Of a stretch of DNA of 64,000 nucleotides, positions 1 through 9,553 are shown piece by piece. The stretch spans positions 62,001 through 126,000 of the forward strand of contig CCNA01000060.1 of NCBI GenBank assembly GCA_000824805.1, written 5' to 3'. This DNA comes from Mesorhizobium sp. SOD10. GTDB lineage: Bacteria; Pseudomonadota; Alphaproteobacteria; Rhizobiales; Rhizobiaceae. The notes beneath the pieces were generated by a model that saw nothing but the letters and a program-made list of their open reading frames with translations, searched no databases and was not told where the DNA came from. The position numbers and the translations under genes are program-made. The first letter of the stretch is position 1. Every line of letters begins with the position of its first letter.

Positions 1-1
1 C

Positions 2-382
2 AGCATCGAGCAGCACTACAATATGGACGGCTTCGAACCGCCGTTCTCGGTGGCCGCCTATCTCAAGGCCTTCGCCGCGTCGGTGGTGCGCGCGATCAGC
101 ATCAACAGCTGGGTCGGTGTTTCGGTCCTGGCGCTGGCCGGCTGGTTCGGGCTCGATCGCGCCGGCTTCCGGCTCGACCGCCGCGCCGGCATCCTGCTCG
201 CGGCACTTGTGCTCGGCGTCCTGGCGAAATTCGCCGTCTTCCCGATCCACGACACCCGGATCTATTTCCCCAATCTTCTGCCGCCCTTCCTGCTGCTGGC
301 CACGCCGCTGATGGCGCTGTGGGCAGCGAGCCAGGGCGGGCGCCGCGCGGCGCTGCAGGTCGTTCCTGGAGACAAGTCATGA
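2..382 (+). CDS. Integral membrane protein, C-terminal part (cut by window edge)
   Basis: The reading frame is open from base 2, so this is the last 126 residues of a gene that begins outside the window. The visible part holds at least two hydrophobic stretches (roughly residues 40-55 and 60-80 of the visible part) and a third near the end, separated by short Arg-rich loops. It ends with a polar tail. The late segment with His-Asp-Thr-Arg followed by a Pro-rich helix resembles polytopic glycosyltransferase or polysaccharide membrane proteins, but too little is present to name a family. Its stop codon overlaps the start of the FkbM-type methyltransferase gene (ATGA), so the two are probably co-transcribed, perhaps for surface glycan synthesis (inference). 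Confidence 0.7.
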   Translation, partial: SIEQHYNMDGFEPPFSVAAYLKAFAASVVRAISINSWVGVSVLALAGWFGLDRAGFRLDRRAGILLAALVLGVLAKFAVFPIHDTRIYFPNLLPPFLLLATPLMALWAASQGGRRAALQVVPGDKS

Positions 383-1137
383 GCTCGCTTTCCGGCTTCG
401 CGCGCGTTCTCCTGTCGCTTGGCCTTCCGGTCGGCCTGCTCGATCGCGGCCCGGCGCTGCACGGCACGAAGTTCCTCGCCAAGGCGGCGCTCAAGGCACG
501 TTTCGGGGGCAATGGCCGGCCGTTCCAGATGGTCAATGTCGGCGCCTGCGACGGCGCGCTTTTCGACGACGTGACGCCCTGGCTGCATCGCATTCCGGGC
601 GCGCGCGCCATGCTGGTCGAGCCGATCCCCTATAATCAGAAGCGGCTTCGCGCCAATTACCCGGATACCGACCGCTTCATCATCGAACCGGTGGCGGTGA
701 CCAGAACCAAGGGCACGATCACGGTCCACACCTTCGATGCCGCCGCGCTCGAGGCCGGCACGCTGCCGATCGAGTTCATCGGCTGCTCATCGGTCACCGA
801 CACCAATCTGATGTCAGGCAAGAACGCCTGGGGCGAGGCCGACGCCAACTTTAACAAGTTTGCGCCGCATCTGAAGGACATCGAAGTGCCGTCGGAGACC
901 TTGCAGACGCTGCTCGACCGCAACGGCATTACCCATATCGACGCTTTCCTGGTCGACTGCGAAGGCGCCGACTGGATGGTGTTCGAGCAGCTCGACCTTA
1001 AGCGCTATCGCCCCGGCATGATCAAGATCGAGGTCGGCGCGCTGCCGGCGGCCGAGATCGGCCAGGTCGTCGTCAAGCTGAAGACCGCCGGCTACCAGGT
1101 CGGCTTCCAGGCCGAGGACATCTGGGCCTTCGCCTAG
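379..1137 (+). CDS. FkbM family methyltransferase
   Basis: This 252-residue protein carries a FkbM-type SAM-dependent methyltransferase fold: a Val-Gly-Ala-Cys-Asp-Gly glycine motif near residue 53, an acidic Val-Glu-Pro strand end (about residue 76) that would bind SAM ribose, and a late Val-Asp-Cys-Glu-Gly motif (about residue 193). The ATG at 379 overlaps the stop of the upstream membrane protein gene and is preferred to an in-frame start at 319 that lies inside that gene. FkbM enzymes O-methylate small molecules and sugars. Next to a membrane protein, a role in decorating a surface polysaccharide or glycolipid is plausible but not shown. The acceptor cannot be told from sequence. The gene is followed directly by a dispersed repeat. 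Confidence 0.85.
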   Translation: MSSLSGFARVLLSLGLPVGLLDRGPALHGTKFLAKAALKARFGGNGRPFQMVNVGACDGALFDDVTPWLHRIPGARAMLVEPIPYNQKRLRANYPDTDRFIIEPVAVTRTKGTITVHTFDAAALEAGTLPIEFIGCSSVTDTNLMSGKNAWGEADANFNKFAPHLKDIEVPSETLQTLLDRNGITHIDAFLVDCEGADWMVFEQLDLKRYRPGMIKIEVGALPAAEIGQVVVKLKTAGYQVGFQAEDIWAFA

Positions 1138-1262
1138 AGCGGTTCACCGTTTCGCGGAAACGGCGGACGCTCGATCTCCTTGTTTTGATGCAATTCCTGG
1201 ACGGAAGGCTGCGACGAAGTCGCCGAGCCCGACCGTTCACACTTTTCCTGGAATTGCTCTAA
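1137..1262 (+). repeat. Dispersed repeat family 1, copy A
   Basis: This intergenic sequence of about 125 bases recurs at 20039-20154, 61414-61510 and, inverted, 61972-62045. The best conserved parts are the core reading GCAATTCC-GGACGGAA, the CGCCGAGCC block, and the end TTCCTGGAATTGCTCT. The ends GCAATTCC and GGAATTGC are mutually inverted, so a transcript could fold into a long stem. It starts at the stop codon of the FkbM-type gene and holds no ORF worth calling. Confidence 0.8.
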
Positions 1263-1345
1263 CTTGCGCCATCGAACCCGATTTGCCGTTCGTGGCCGAA
1301 CGCGCTTGACAAGATGGCGCTGGCCCGTCCACCCTAGGCCATTCA

Positions 1346-1437
1346 CCAGGGGAGTCCCGGCAAGGGGCTGAGATACTGCTGGCTTCGCGGCGCAGTGACC
1401 CGTTGAACCTGATCCAGTTCATACTGGCGTAGGGACG
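1346..1437 (+). promoter_or_regulatory. TPP (THI-box) riboswitch
   Basis: The segment has the conserved thi-box parts in order: AGGGGAGTCC at 1349, GGCTGAGATACTG at 1366, then GACCCGTTGAACCTGATC (about 1397) and the closing ACTGGCGTAGGGA (about 1423). These form the pyrimidine- and pyrophosphate-sensing helices of the thiamine pyrophosphate riboswitch. It lies 120 bases upstream of thiC, so thiamine pyrophosphate should repress the whole thi operon. A TTGACA at 1306-1311 could be its -35 box. Confidence 0.96.
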
Positions 1438-1557
1438 GTGCAAGCGCTTTGCGGGAGTTCATGCCCGAAGACCTGCCTCAAGCAGGCAGATCGAAGCGTC
1501 TTTTCATCCTTCCGGCACGGAACTGGGTCTCCAATGCAACGAGCAAAGGAGCCTCAA

Positions 1558-3396
<1,839 letters not shown>

Positions 3397-3399
3397 GTC

Positions 3400-4407
3400 A
3401 TGCGCCGTGTGCTTGTCAAAGGCGCCGGTGTGGCAGGCCTCACCGTCGCCCATGAATTGGCTGCGCGGGGTGCGTCGGTTACGGTTGCTGAAATCAGGGG
3501 CCGGATAGGCGGCAAGGCCTCCTGGCTTGCCGGCGGTATGCTCGCTCCCTGGTGCGAGCGCGAAAGCGCCGAAGAGGCGGTTGTCACGCTCGGCAAAACT
3601 TCGGCCGAGTGGTGGGAAAGGACACTGCCCGGGCTCGTGACGAAAGCCGGTACTCTCGTTGTCGCCCATGCGCGCGATGCATCCGAGCTTGCCCGTTTTG
3701 CGGCTCGCACGGGCAATTGCGAATCCGTCGACGAAGAGGCGCTTGCCGCCCTCGAGCCCGATCTTGCCGATCGCTTCCGCGAGGGGGTGTTCTTTGCCGG
3801 CGAAGCTCATCTCGATCCGCGCCGGGTTCTCGAAGCGCTGGCCGGCAAACTGCGCGCAATGGGCGTCATCTTCCTCTTCGAGGCGGGCGAGATCGCTCCT
3901 TCCGGCTTCGATCAGGTGATCGATTGCACGGGCATGGCGCGAGCCGACGACGACTTGCGCGGCATGCGCGGCGAAATGCTGATCCTCCACACGCGTGAGG
4001 TCTCACTCGCCCGGCCGGTGCGTCTGCTCCATCCGCGTCATCCGATTTATGTGGTGCCGCGGGCCGATCATCACTTCATGGTCGGCGCGACCATGATCGA
4101 AAGCGACCATGACGGGCCGATTACCGCCCGTTCGCTTATGGAGCTCCTTAATGCGGCCTACGCACTTCATCCGGCGTTCGGCGAGGCCGAAATCGTCGAA
4201 ACGGGCGTGGGCGTTCGCCCTGCCTATCCCGACAATCTGCCACGGGTGAAGCGTCGGAAGGACGGCGCGATCACGATCAACGGCCTTTACCGGCACGGTT
4301 TCCTGCTTTCACCGGCCATGGCCGAGCAGGCTGCCGACCTTCTCTTCAATTCATCTGCCGACCTGGAGTCTGAAAATGAAGCTGATCGTCAACGGCGAAG
4401 CGCTTGA
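3400..4407 (+). CDS. thiO: Glycine oxidase ThiO
   Basis: ThiO is an FAD-dependent amine oxidase that oxidises glycine to the imine (dehydroglycine) used for the thiazole ring. The 335-residue protein starts with a dinucleotide-binding motif (Gly8, Gly10, Gly13) followed by an acidic residue at the end of the second strand. The C-terminal third has the Gly-Val-Arg-Pro and Gly-Leu-Tyr-Arg-His-Gly motifs of the DAO/ThiO family. The gene begins three bases after thiC. Its 3' end overlaps thiS by 32 bases in another frame, which points to translational coupling. Presence of ThiO rather than the radical enzyme ThiH fits an aerobic organism. Confidence 0.95.
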   Translation: MRRVLVKGAGVAGLTVAHELAARGASVTVAEIRGRIGGKASWLAGGMLAPWCERESAEEAVVTLGKTSAEWWERTLPGLVTKAGTLVVAHARDASELARFAARTGNCESVDEEALAALEPDLADRFREGVFFAGEAHLDPRRVLEALAGKLRAMGVIFLFEAGEIAPSGFDQVIDCTGMARADDDLRGMRGEMLILHTREVSLARPVRLLHPRHPIYVVPRADHHFMVGATMIESDHDGPITARSLMELLNAAYALHPAFGEAEIVETGVGVRPAYPDNLPRVKRRKDGAITINGLYRHGFLLSPAMAEQAADLLFNSSADLESENEADRQRRSA

Positions 4408-4573
4408 AGCCAAGGCGGCGACCCTCGACGCCCTTTTGAAGGAGCTGGACTACGAGGGCGGCTGGCTCGCCACCGCGCTGAACGGCGATGTCGTGCCCGC
4501 GGCCAAACGGCCGGAATTTCAGTTGAGCGAGGGCGATCGGATCGAAATCCTGTCGCCCATGCAGGGAGGCTAG
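4376..4573 (+). CDS. thiS: Sulfur carrier protein ThiS
   Basis: ThiS is the ubiquitin-fold sulfur carrier that is adenylated and thiocarboxylated on its C-terminal glycine and hands sulfur to ThiG. The protein has 65 residues, as usual, starts with the beta strand Met-Lys-Leu-Ile-Val-Asn-Gly, and ends in the required Gly-Gly. It overlaps the end of thiO by 32 bases and is followed by thiG after three bases. No ThiF homologue is visible in the window, so activation probably relies on an enzyme encoded elsewhere. Confidence 0.95.
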   Translation: MKLIVNGEALEAKAATLDALLKELDYEGGWLATALNGDVVPAAKRPEFQLSEGDRIEILSPMQGG

Positions 4574-4576
4574 CCG

Positions 4577-5350
4577 ATGTTCGAGCTTTTCGGGACAAAA
4601 TTGGCCTCGCGTCTGCTGCTGGGCACCGCGCAATATCCTTCCCCCGCGGTGCTCGCCGAAGCGGTCAAGGCCTCGGGCACCTCGGTGGTGACGGCCTCGC
4701 TGCGCCGTGAAATGGCTGGCGGCAGGGGCGGCGAGAAATTCTGGTCGCTGGTCAACTCCCTCGGTGTGAGGATACTGCCCAACACTGCCGGCTGTCACTC
4801 CGTGAGGGAAGCCGTCACGACTGCGAAGATGGCGCGCGAGGTCTTCGGCACGCCCTGGATCAAGCTCGAAGTGATCGGCAATCACGACACGCTGCAGCCC
4901 GACGTGTTCGGCTTGGTCGAGGCGGCCCGCATCCTTTGCGAGGACGGCTTCGACGTATTCCCCTATACCACCGACGACCTTGTCGTCGCCGAGCGGCTGC
5001 TGGGGGCAGGCTGCAAGGTCCTGATGCCGTGGTGCGCGCCGATCGGTTCGGCGCTCGGGCCGGTCAACATAATGGCGCTCCGTTCGATGCGCGGGCATTT
5101 CCCCGACGTTCCGTTGATCATCGATGCGGGGCTCGGACGCCCGTCGCACGCGGCAACCGTCATGGAGCTTGGCTTCGACGCCGTGCTCCTCAACACGGCG
5201 GTCGCCAAGGCTGCCGATCCTGTGGGCATGGCGCGCGCTTTCAGCAAGGCGGTCGATGCCGGCCGCGAAGCCTATGGTTCGGGCCTGCTCGAGCCGCGCG
5301 ACGTCGCCGTGCCATCGACGCCTACGATCGGCAGGGCGGTTTTTTCATGA
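4577..5350 (+). CDS. thiG: Thiazole synthase ThiG
   Basis: ThiG condenses deoxyxylulose 5-phosphate, dehydroglycine and ThiS thiocarboxylate into the thiamine thiazole phosphate. The 257-residue TIM-barrel protein has the Schiff-base lysine at residue 96 in a Trp-Ile-Lys-Leu-Glu-Val context, and late Asp-Ala-Gly-Leu-Gly and Asn-Thr-Ala motifs that bind phosphate. Length and order match the family. The stop overlaps the start of thiE (ATGA). Confidence 0.97.
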   Translation: MFELFGTKLASRLLLGTAQYPSPAVLAEAVKASGTSVVTASLRREMAGGRGGEKFWSLVNSLGVRILPNTAGCHSVREAVTTAKMAREVFGTPWIKLEVIGNHDTLQPDVFGLVEAARILCEDGFDVFPYTTDDLVVAERLLGAGCKVLMPWCAPIGSALGPVNIMALRSMRGHFPDVPLIIDAGLGRPSHAATVMELGFDAVLLNTAVAKAADPVGMARAFSKAVDAGREAYGSGLLEPRDVAVPSTPTIGRAVFS

Positions 5351-5952
5351 AGCTCGATCCCTTCTACCTTATCGTCGACAGCGCCGCCTGGATCGAGCGG
5401 CTGGTGCCGCTCGGCGTCAGGCTGGTGCAGCTGCGCATCAAGGATATGGACGAGGACAGGCTGCGTATGGAGGTCCGCAAGGCAAAAGCCTTGTGCGCAC
5501 GACACGACTGCCAGCTCATCGTCAACGATCATTGGCGCCTGGCGATCGAGGAGCGCTGCGACTTCGTCCATCTCGGCCAGGAGGATCTGCAGGCCGCCAA
5601 CCTGCCGGAGATACGGGCGGCTGGCATCAGGCTCGGACTGAGCACCCACGACTATGCTGAGCTGGAGACGGCCATGGCAGCCACGCCCGACTACGTCGCG
5701 CTTGGTCCCGTTTATCCGACCATCCTGAAGAAGATGAAATGGGCGCCGCAGGGGCTCGAAAGAGTTCGCGCCTGGAAGGACGCTGTCGCACCCATTCCGC
5801 TGGTCGCTATCGGCGGTCTCAATCCCGAGCGGCTCGACGGCGTTTTCGGAGCCGGTGCCGACAGCGCTGCGGTGGTGACGGATATAACGCTGAACCCGGA
5901 TCCCGAGGCGCGCACCCGGGAATGGATCGAAAAGACTGCCCCATGGCGCTGA
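5347..5952 (+). CDS. thiE: Thiamine phosphate synthase ThiE
   Basis: ThiE joins the pyrimidine and thiazole phosphates to thiamine monophosphate. The 201-residue product starts at the ATG overlapping the thiG stop. Longer in-frame extensions reach back into thiG and are ignored. The barrel motifs are visible: a Leu-Arg-Ile-Lys strand near residue 30, Val-Asn-Asp-His in place of the usual Asn-Asp-Arg, Gly-Pro-Val-Tyr-Pro-Thr, and Ala-Ile-Gly-Gly-Leu-Asn for the product phosphate. It overlaps thiD by ten bases. Confidence 0.94.
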   Translation: MKLDPFYLIVDSAAWIERLVPLGVRLVQLRIKDMDEDRLRMEVRKAKALCARHDCQLIVNDHWRLAIEERCDFVHLGQEDLQAANLPEIRAAGIRLGLSTHDYAELETAMAATPDYVALGPVYPTILKKMKWAPQGLERVRAWKDAVAPIPLVAIGGLNPERLDGVFGAGADSAAVVTDITLNPDPEARTREWIEKTAPWR

Positions 5953-6722
5953 ACCGGGACCGATATGTGCTCGTCGTCGGCGGATCGGATTCCAGTGGAG
6001 GCGCGGGAATTGCGCGCGACGTCGAGACGATCTCTGGCATTGGCTTGCGCGCTTGCGTTGCCGTCACCGCGGTAACGGTGCAGACACACCAATCCGTCAC
6101 GGCAGTCCACCATATGCAGCCCGGCCTGGTCGCCGATCAGATGCGCGCGGCGCTGCGGGCCAACAGGGTCTCCGCGATAAAAATCGGCATGCTTTCGACG
6201 GCACGCGTCATCGCGGCGGTTGCCGCCGTGCTCAGCGAAAATCCGCGGATACCGGCAGTCCTCGACCCGGTGTTGGCTTCCTCGTCGGGCAGGCAACTGC
6301 TGGAACCGGGGGCGATCGGAGTCTTGAAGCGCGATCTCATGCCGCTTTGCCGTCTCGTCACGCCGAACCTTGTCGAGCTGGCGATCCTGACCGGTTCGGA
6401 TTTGGCCTTGGACGACGATGATGCGCTGCGGCAGGGGAGGCGGTTGCTTGTCGAAGGGCCGCAGGCACTGCTCATCAAAGGCGGCCATGCGACGGGACCC
6501 AGATCAACGGATATCCTGTTGGGCCCTGGACAAGAACTTATCCACGTCGACATGCCAAGGCTTGCCGGCTCGATGCGTGGGACCGGCTGCATGCTGGCGA
6601 GTGCGATCGCGGCACACCTGGCCGGTGCGAAACCGCTCGAGGACAGCGTGCGCGAAGGCAAGCGGCTTGTCTTCGAAAAGCTCCTGCGGTGTATCGAGCG
6701 CGAACCCGGCTCCGGGGCATAA
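5943..6722 (+). CDS. thiD: Hydroxymethylpyrimidine/phosphomethylpyrimidine kinase ThiD
   Basis: ThiD phosphorylates hydroxymethylpyrimidine and then its monophosphate to give the pyrophosphate that ThiE uses. The 259-residue ribokinase-fold protein has the Gly-Gly-Ser-Asp-Ser-Ser-Gly-Gly-Ala-Gly-Ile substrate loop near residue 14 and the Gly-Thr-Gly-Cys anion hole near residue 216. The ATG at 5943 overlaps the end of thiE by ten bases. This is the last gene of the operon, and a hairpin followed by a T run lies about 30 bases downstream. Confidence 0.95.
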   Translation: MALNRDRYVLVVGGSDSSGGAGIARDVETISGIGLRACVAVTAVTVQTHQSVTAVHHMQPGLVADQMRAALRANRVSAIKIGMLSTARVIAAVAAVLSENPRIPAVLDPVLASSSGRQLLEPGAIGVLKRDLMPLCRLVTPNLVELAILTGSDLALDDDDALRQGRRLLVEGPQALLIKGGHATGPRSTDILLGPGQELIHVDMPRLAGSMRGTGCMLASAIAAHLAGAKPLEDSVREGKRLVFEKLLRCIEREPGSGA

Positions 6723-6751
6723 GATAAGCAATTCCTCGCCCATGACAGTCT

Positions 6752-6784
6752 GGGCCGGCGTCAGGGTCGCTCGGCCTTTTCCTA
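6752..6784 (+). terminator. Probable terminator after thiD
   Basis: GGCCG at 6753 and CGGCC at 6772 can pair across a 14-base loop, and the stem is followed by TTTTCC. It sits about 30 bases after the thiD stop and before the next gene, where the end of the thi operon is expected. The stem is short, so this is only a fair candidate. Confidence 0.45.
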
Positions 6785-6862
6785 ATGTCGCAAACAGGCT
6801 TCAATCTCCCCACCGCTCCGCCCTATAGTCCCGCCCGCTTTATCCCTTTGGAGTCGCGGGCA

Positions 6863-9424
6863 ATGGCAGAGTTTCCGAAAAAGGCGAAGGTCGTCATCGT
6901 CGGTCTGGGCGGTATCGTCGGCGCGTCAGTAGCGCATCACCTGATCGAGCGCGGCTGGGACGATATCGTCGGCATCGACAAGTCGGGCATACCGACCGAT
7001 ATCGGCTCGACGGCGCACGCCTCGGATTTCTGCTACACGACCAGCCATGATTTCCTGTCGTGCTGGACGACGCTCTACTCCATCGATTTCTACGAGAAGA
7101 TGGGCCACTACGCGCGCGTCGGCGGCCTCGAGGTTGCCCGCGTCGGCGACGACGCCCGCATGGATGAGATCAAGCGCAAGGTGGCCTCCGCAAAGGCCTT
7201 CGGCACCCGCGCCCGCCTGATCGAGCCGGCCGAGATCAAGAAGAAGTTCCCGCTGATCGAGGAGCATCTGGTGCAGGGCGGCCTGTGGGATCCGGATGCC
7301 GGCCTCGTCATCCCGCGCTCGCAGACGGTCGCCGGCAAGCTGGTCGATCAGGGTGTCGCCGCCGGCAAGCTGCAGGCGTTCGCGAACACTTCGGCCAAGG
7401 AGCTGATCGTCGAGAACGGCCGCATCAAGGGCGTGGTGACCGAGCGCGGCACGATCGAGGCCGACTATGTGGTGGTCTGCACCGGCATCTGGGGCCGGCT
7501 CACCGCCGCACTGGTCGGTGAGGACCTGCCGGTCATGCCGATCGACCATCCGCTCACCTTCTTCGGCCCCTATAACGAGTTCGCCGGCACCGGCAAGGAG
7601 ATCGGCTGGCCGTTGCTGCGCGACCAGGGCAACTCCGCCTATATGCGCGACACCGGAGATCCCAAGACCGCCGAGGGCGGGCAGATCGAATGGGGTTATT
7701 ACGAGGAGACCAATCCGCGCCTGTGCCACCCGCGCGATCTGCTCGAGAAGGACCAGGCGCGGCTTTCGCCGTCGCAGCGCGACCTCGACATGGAGCAGAT
7801 CATGGCGCCGCTGGAGCGCGCCATGGAGCTGACGCCGATCCTCGGCGAACTCGGCTACAATGAGGGCCATTCCTTCAACGGCCTGTTGCAGGTGACGACC
7901 GATGGCGGCCCGTCGATGGGCGAGAGCCAGAAGGTGAGGGGCCTGTGGTACGCCGTCGCCATCTGGGTCAAGGACGGCCCCGGCATGGGCAAGCTCATCG
8001 CCGACTGGATGACCGACGGCCGCACGTCGATCGATCATCATGCCATTGATTATTCGCGCTTCTATCCGCACCAGATGCAGGAACAGTTCATCTGGGATCG
8101 CTGCACCGAAACGGCGATGAAGGTCTACAATCCGGCGGTGCATCCGCGCGAGCCTTTCTCCAAGGGCCGCAACGTCCGCCGCTCGCCGTTCTATGAGCGT
8201 GAGAAGGAGCTCGGCGGCTATTTCATGGAGCTGGGCGGCTGGGAGCGCGCCCACGGCTATGCCGCCAACGAGCATCTCCTTGAGAAATACGGCAACCGCG
8301 TGCCGGTGCGCGAGAACGAGTGGGACAATCGCCATTTCTGGCGCGTCTCCAATGCCGAGCATCTGGCGATGAGCGAGGATTGCGGCATCGTCAACCTGTC
8401 GCATTTCTCCATGTATGACGTCGAGGGACCCGACCATGTCGCGCTGCTGGAGTGGCTGTGCGCGGCCAAGATCGGCGGCGACAACAACATCGGCAAAGGC
8501 ATCTACACCCACTTCCTCGACGAGGAAGGCATGGTCCGCGCCGACTTCACTGTCATCCGCATGGCCGATCGCTGCCGGGTGATCGACGGCGCCGATGCCG
8601 GCCCGCGCGATTTCCGCTACATGCAGCGCACCGCGCAGGACAAGGGTTTCGACGTCACCGTCACCGACGTGACCGAAAAATACGTCACCATCGGCATCTG
8701 GGGGCCGAACGCCCGCACGACGTTGCAGAAAGTGGTCGAAGACCCGAACGGGCTGACGCCGGAGAATTTCCCCTTCGCGGCGATCAAGCCGATTAGGATC
8801 GGCGGCAAGGATGTGACGGCCTTCCGCATCTCCTATGTCGGCGAGCAGGGCTGGGAGTTGCATATGCGCTACGAGGACGGCTTGACCGTCTGGGACGCGC
8901 TGCGCTCGACCGGCGTCATGCCGTTCGGCGTGGAGACCTATGCCAATACGCGCCGCATGGAAAAGAGCCTGCGGCTGCAGAACGCCGACCTTCTGACCGA
9001 ATACAATCTGCTCGAGGCTGACCTTGCCCGTCCGAGGGTCAAGGAGAACGACTTCTGCGGCAAGGCCAAGCACCTGGAGTATCGCGCCCGCGAGCACCAG
9101 CCGGCGATGCTATGCACGCTGGTGATGACCGAGAACACCGATTCCAAGGGCGTCGCACGCTACCCGGTCGGCACCATGCCGGTGCAGGATCCCGCGACCG
9201 GCGAGACGCTGGTCGACGCGCTCGGCCGCCGCTCCTTCACCACGTCGGTCGCCTATGGTCCGACCATCGGCAAGAACATCGCGCTCGCTTATCTGCCCTG
9301 GGCCTACTGCCAGGAAGGCCGCAAGCTGCAGGTCGAGTATTTCGGCGAGACTTATCCGGTCGAGGTGGCGGGCGTCGGCTACAAGCCGCTCTACGACCCG
9401 GAGAACCTCAAGCCGAGGAGCTGA
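6863..9424 (+). CDS. FAD-dependent dehydrogenase with GcvT domains (dimethylglycine/sarcosine dehydrogenase family), variant 1
   Basis: This 853-residue protein has the DMGDH/SARDH layout: N-terminal DAO-type FAD domain with Gly-Leu-Gly-Gly motif at residues 14-20, then an FAO-type linker, then GcvT folate-binding domains from about residue 450 on. His52 lies in Gly-Ser-Thr-Ala-His-Ala, where family members attach FAD covalently (usually Ser-x-Trp-His-Ala-Ala-Gly). The expected reaction is oxidative N-demethylation of a methylated glycine, passing formaldehyde to tetrahydrofolate. The ATG at 6863 with TTGGAG upstream is chosen because residues before it in the longer frame are not family-like. 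The gene stands alone after the thi operon. A TGTCGCAAA half-site 70 bases upstream resembles sites near the GlxA-like regulator and the mttB gene. Substrate is inferred. Confidence 0.85.
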   Translation: MAEFPKKAKVVIVGLGGIVGASVAHHLIERGWDDIVGIDKSGIPTDIGSTAHASDFCYTTSHDFLSCWTTLYSIDFYEKMGHYARVGGLEVARVGDDARMDEIKRKVASAKAFGTRARLIEPAEIKKKFPLIEEHLVQGGLWDPDAGLVIPRSQTVAGKLVDQGVAAGKLQAFANTSAKELIVENGRIKGVVTERGTIEADYVVVCTGIWGRLTAALVGEDLPVMPIDHPLTFFGPYNEFAGTGKEIGWPLLRDQGNSAYMRDTGDPKTAEGGQIEWGYYEETNPRLCHPRDLLEKDQARLSPSQRDLDMEQIMAPLERAMELTPILGELGYNEGHSFNGLLQVTTDGGPSMGESQKVRGLWYAVAIWVKDGPGMGKLIADWMTDGRTSIDHHAIDYSRFYPHQMQEQFIWDRCTETAMKVYNPAVHPREPFSKGRNVRRSPFYEREKELGGYFMELGGWERAHGYAANEHLLEKYGNRVPVRENEWDNRHFWRVSNAEHLAMSEDCGIVNLSHFSMYDVEGPDHVALLEWLCAAKIGGDNNIGKGIYTHFLDEEGMVRADFTVIRMADRCRVIDGADAGPRDFRYMQRTAQDKGFDVTVTDVTEKYVTIGIWGPNARTTLQKVVEDPNGLTPENFPFAAIKPIRIGGKDVTAFRISYVGEQGWELHMRYEDGLTVWDALRSTGVMPFGVETYANTRRMEKSLRLQNADLLTEYNLLEADLARPRVKENDFCGKAKHLEYRAREHQPAMLCTLVMTENTDSKGVARYPVGTMPVQDPATGETLVDALGRRSFTTSVAYGPTIGKNIALAYLPWAYCQEGRKLQVEYFGETYPVEVAGVGYKPLYDPENLKPRS

Positions 9425-9459
9425 CGACCGGCTCACTACCGGCAACTGATCGGAAAAGC

Positions 9460-9481
9460 GCGGCCTTCCCTGGAAGGCCGC
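9460..9481. terminator. Perfect hairpin between the FAD/GcvT gene and purC
   Basis: GCGGCCTTCC and GGAAGGCCGC form a ten-base-pair perfect stem with a two-base loop, 35 bases after the upstream stop codon. No T run follows on the plus strand. On the minus strand TTTT follows only after a few bases, so intrinsic termination is uncertain. It could also be mRNA 3' end protection. Confidence 0.45.
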
Positions 9482-9553
9482 CACGCTTGGCTTGATGTGC
9501 GGGGGGCCAGCGGCTTATGTGGCTCGATCAGAAGCCTGCGAAAGCCACGCCCT

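Noticed and set aside
1438..1557. Extended N-terminus of ThiC from GTG at 1438
   Set aside because: It would start in the last bases of the TPP riboswitch. The ATG at 1558 has a strong ribosome site and the normal protein length.
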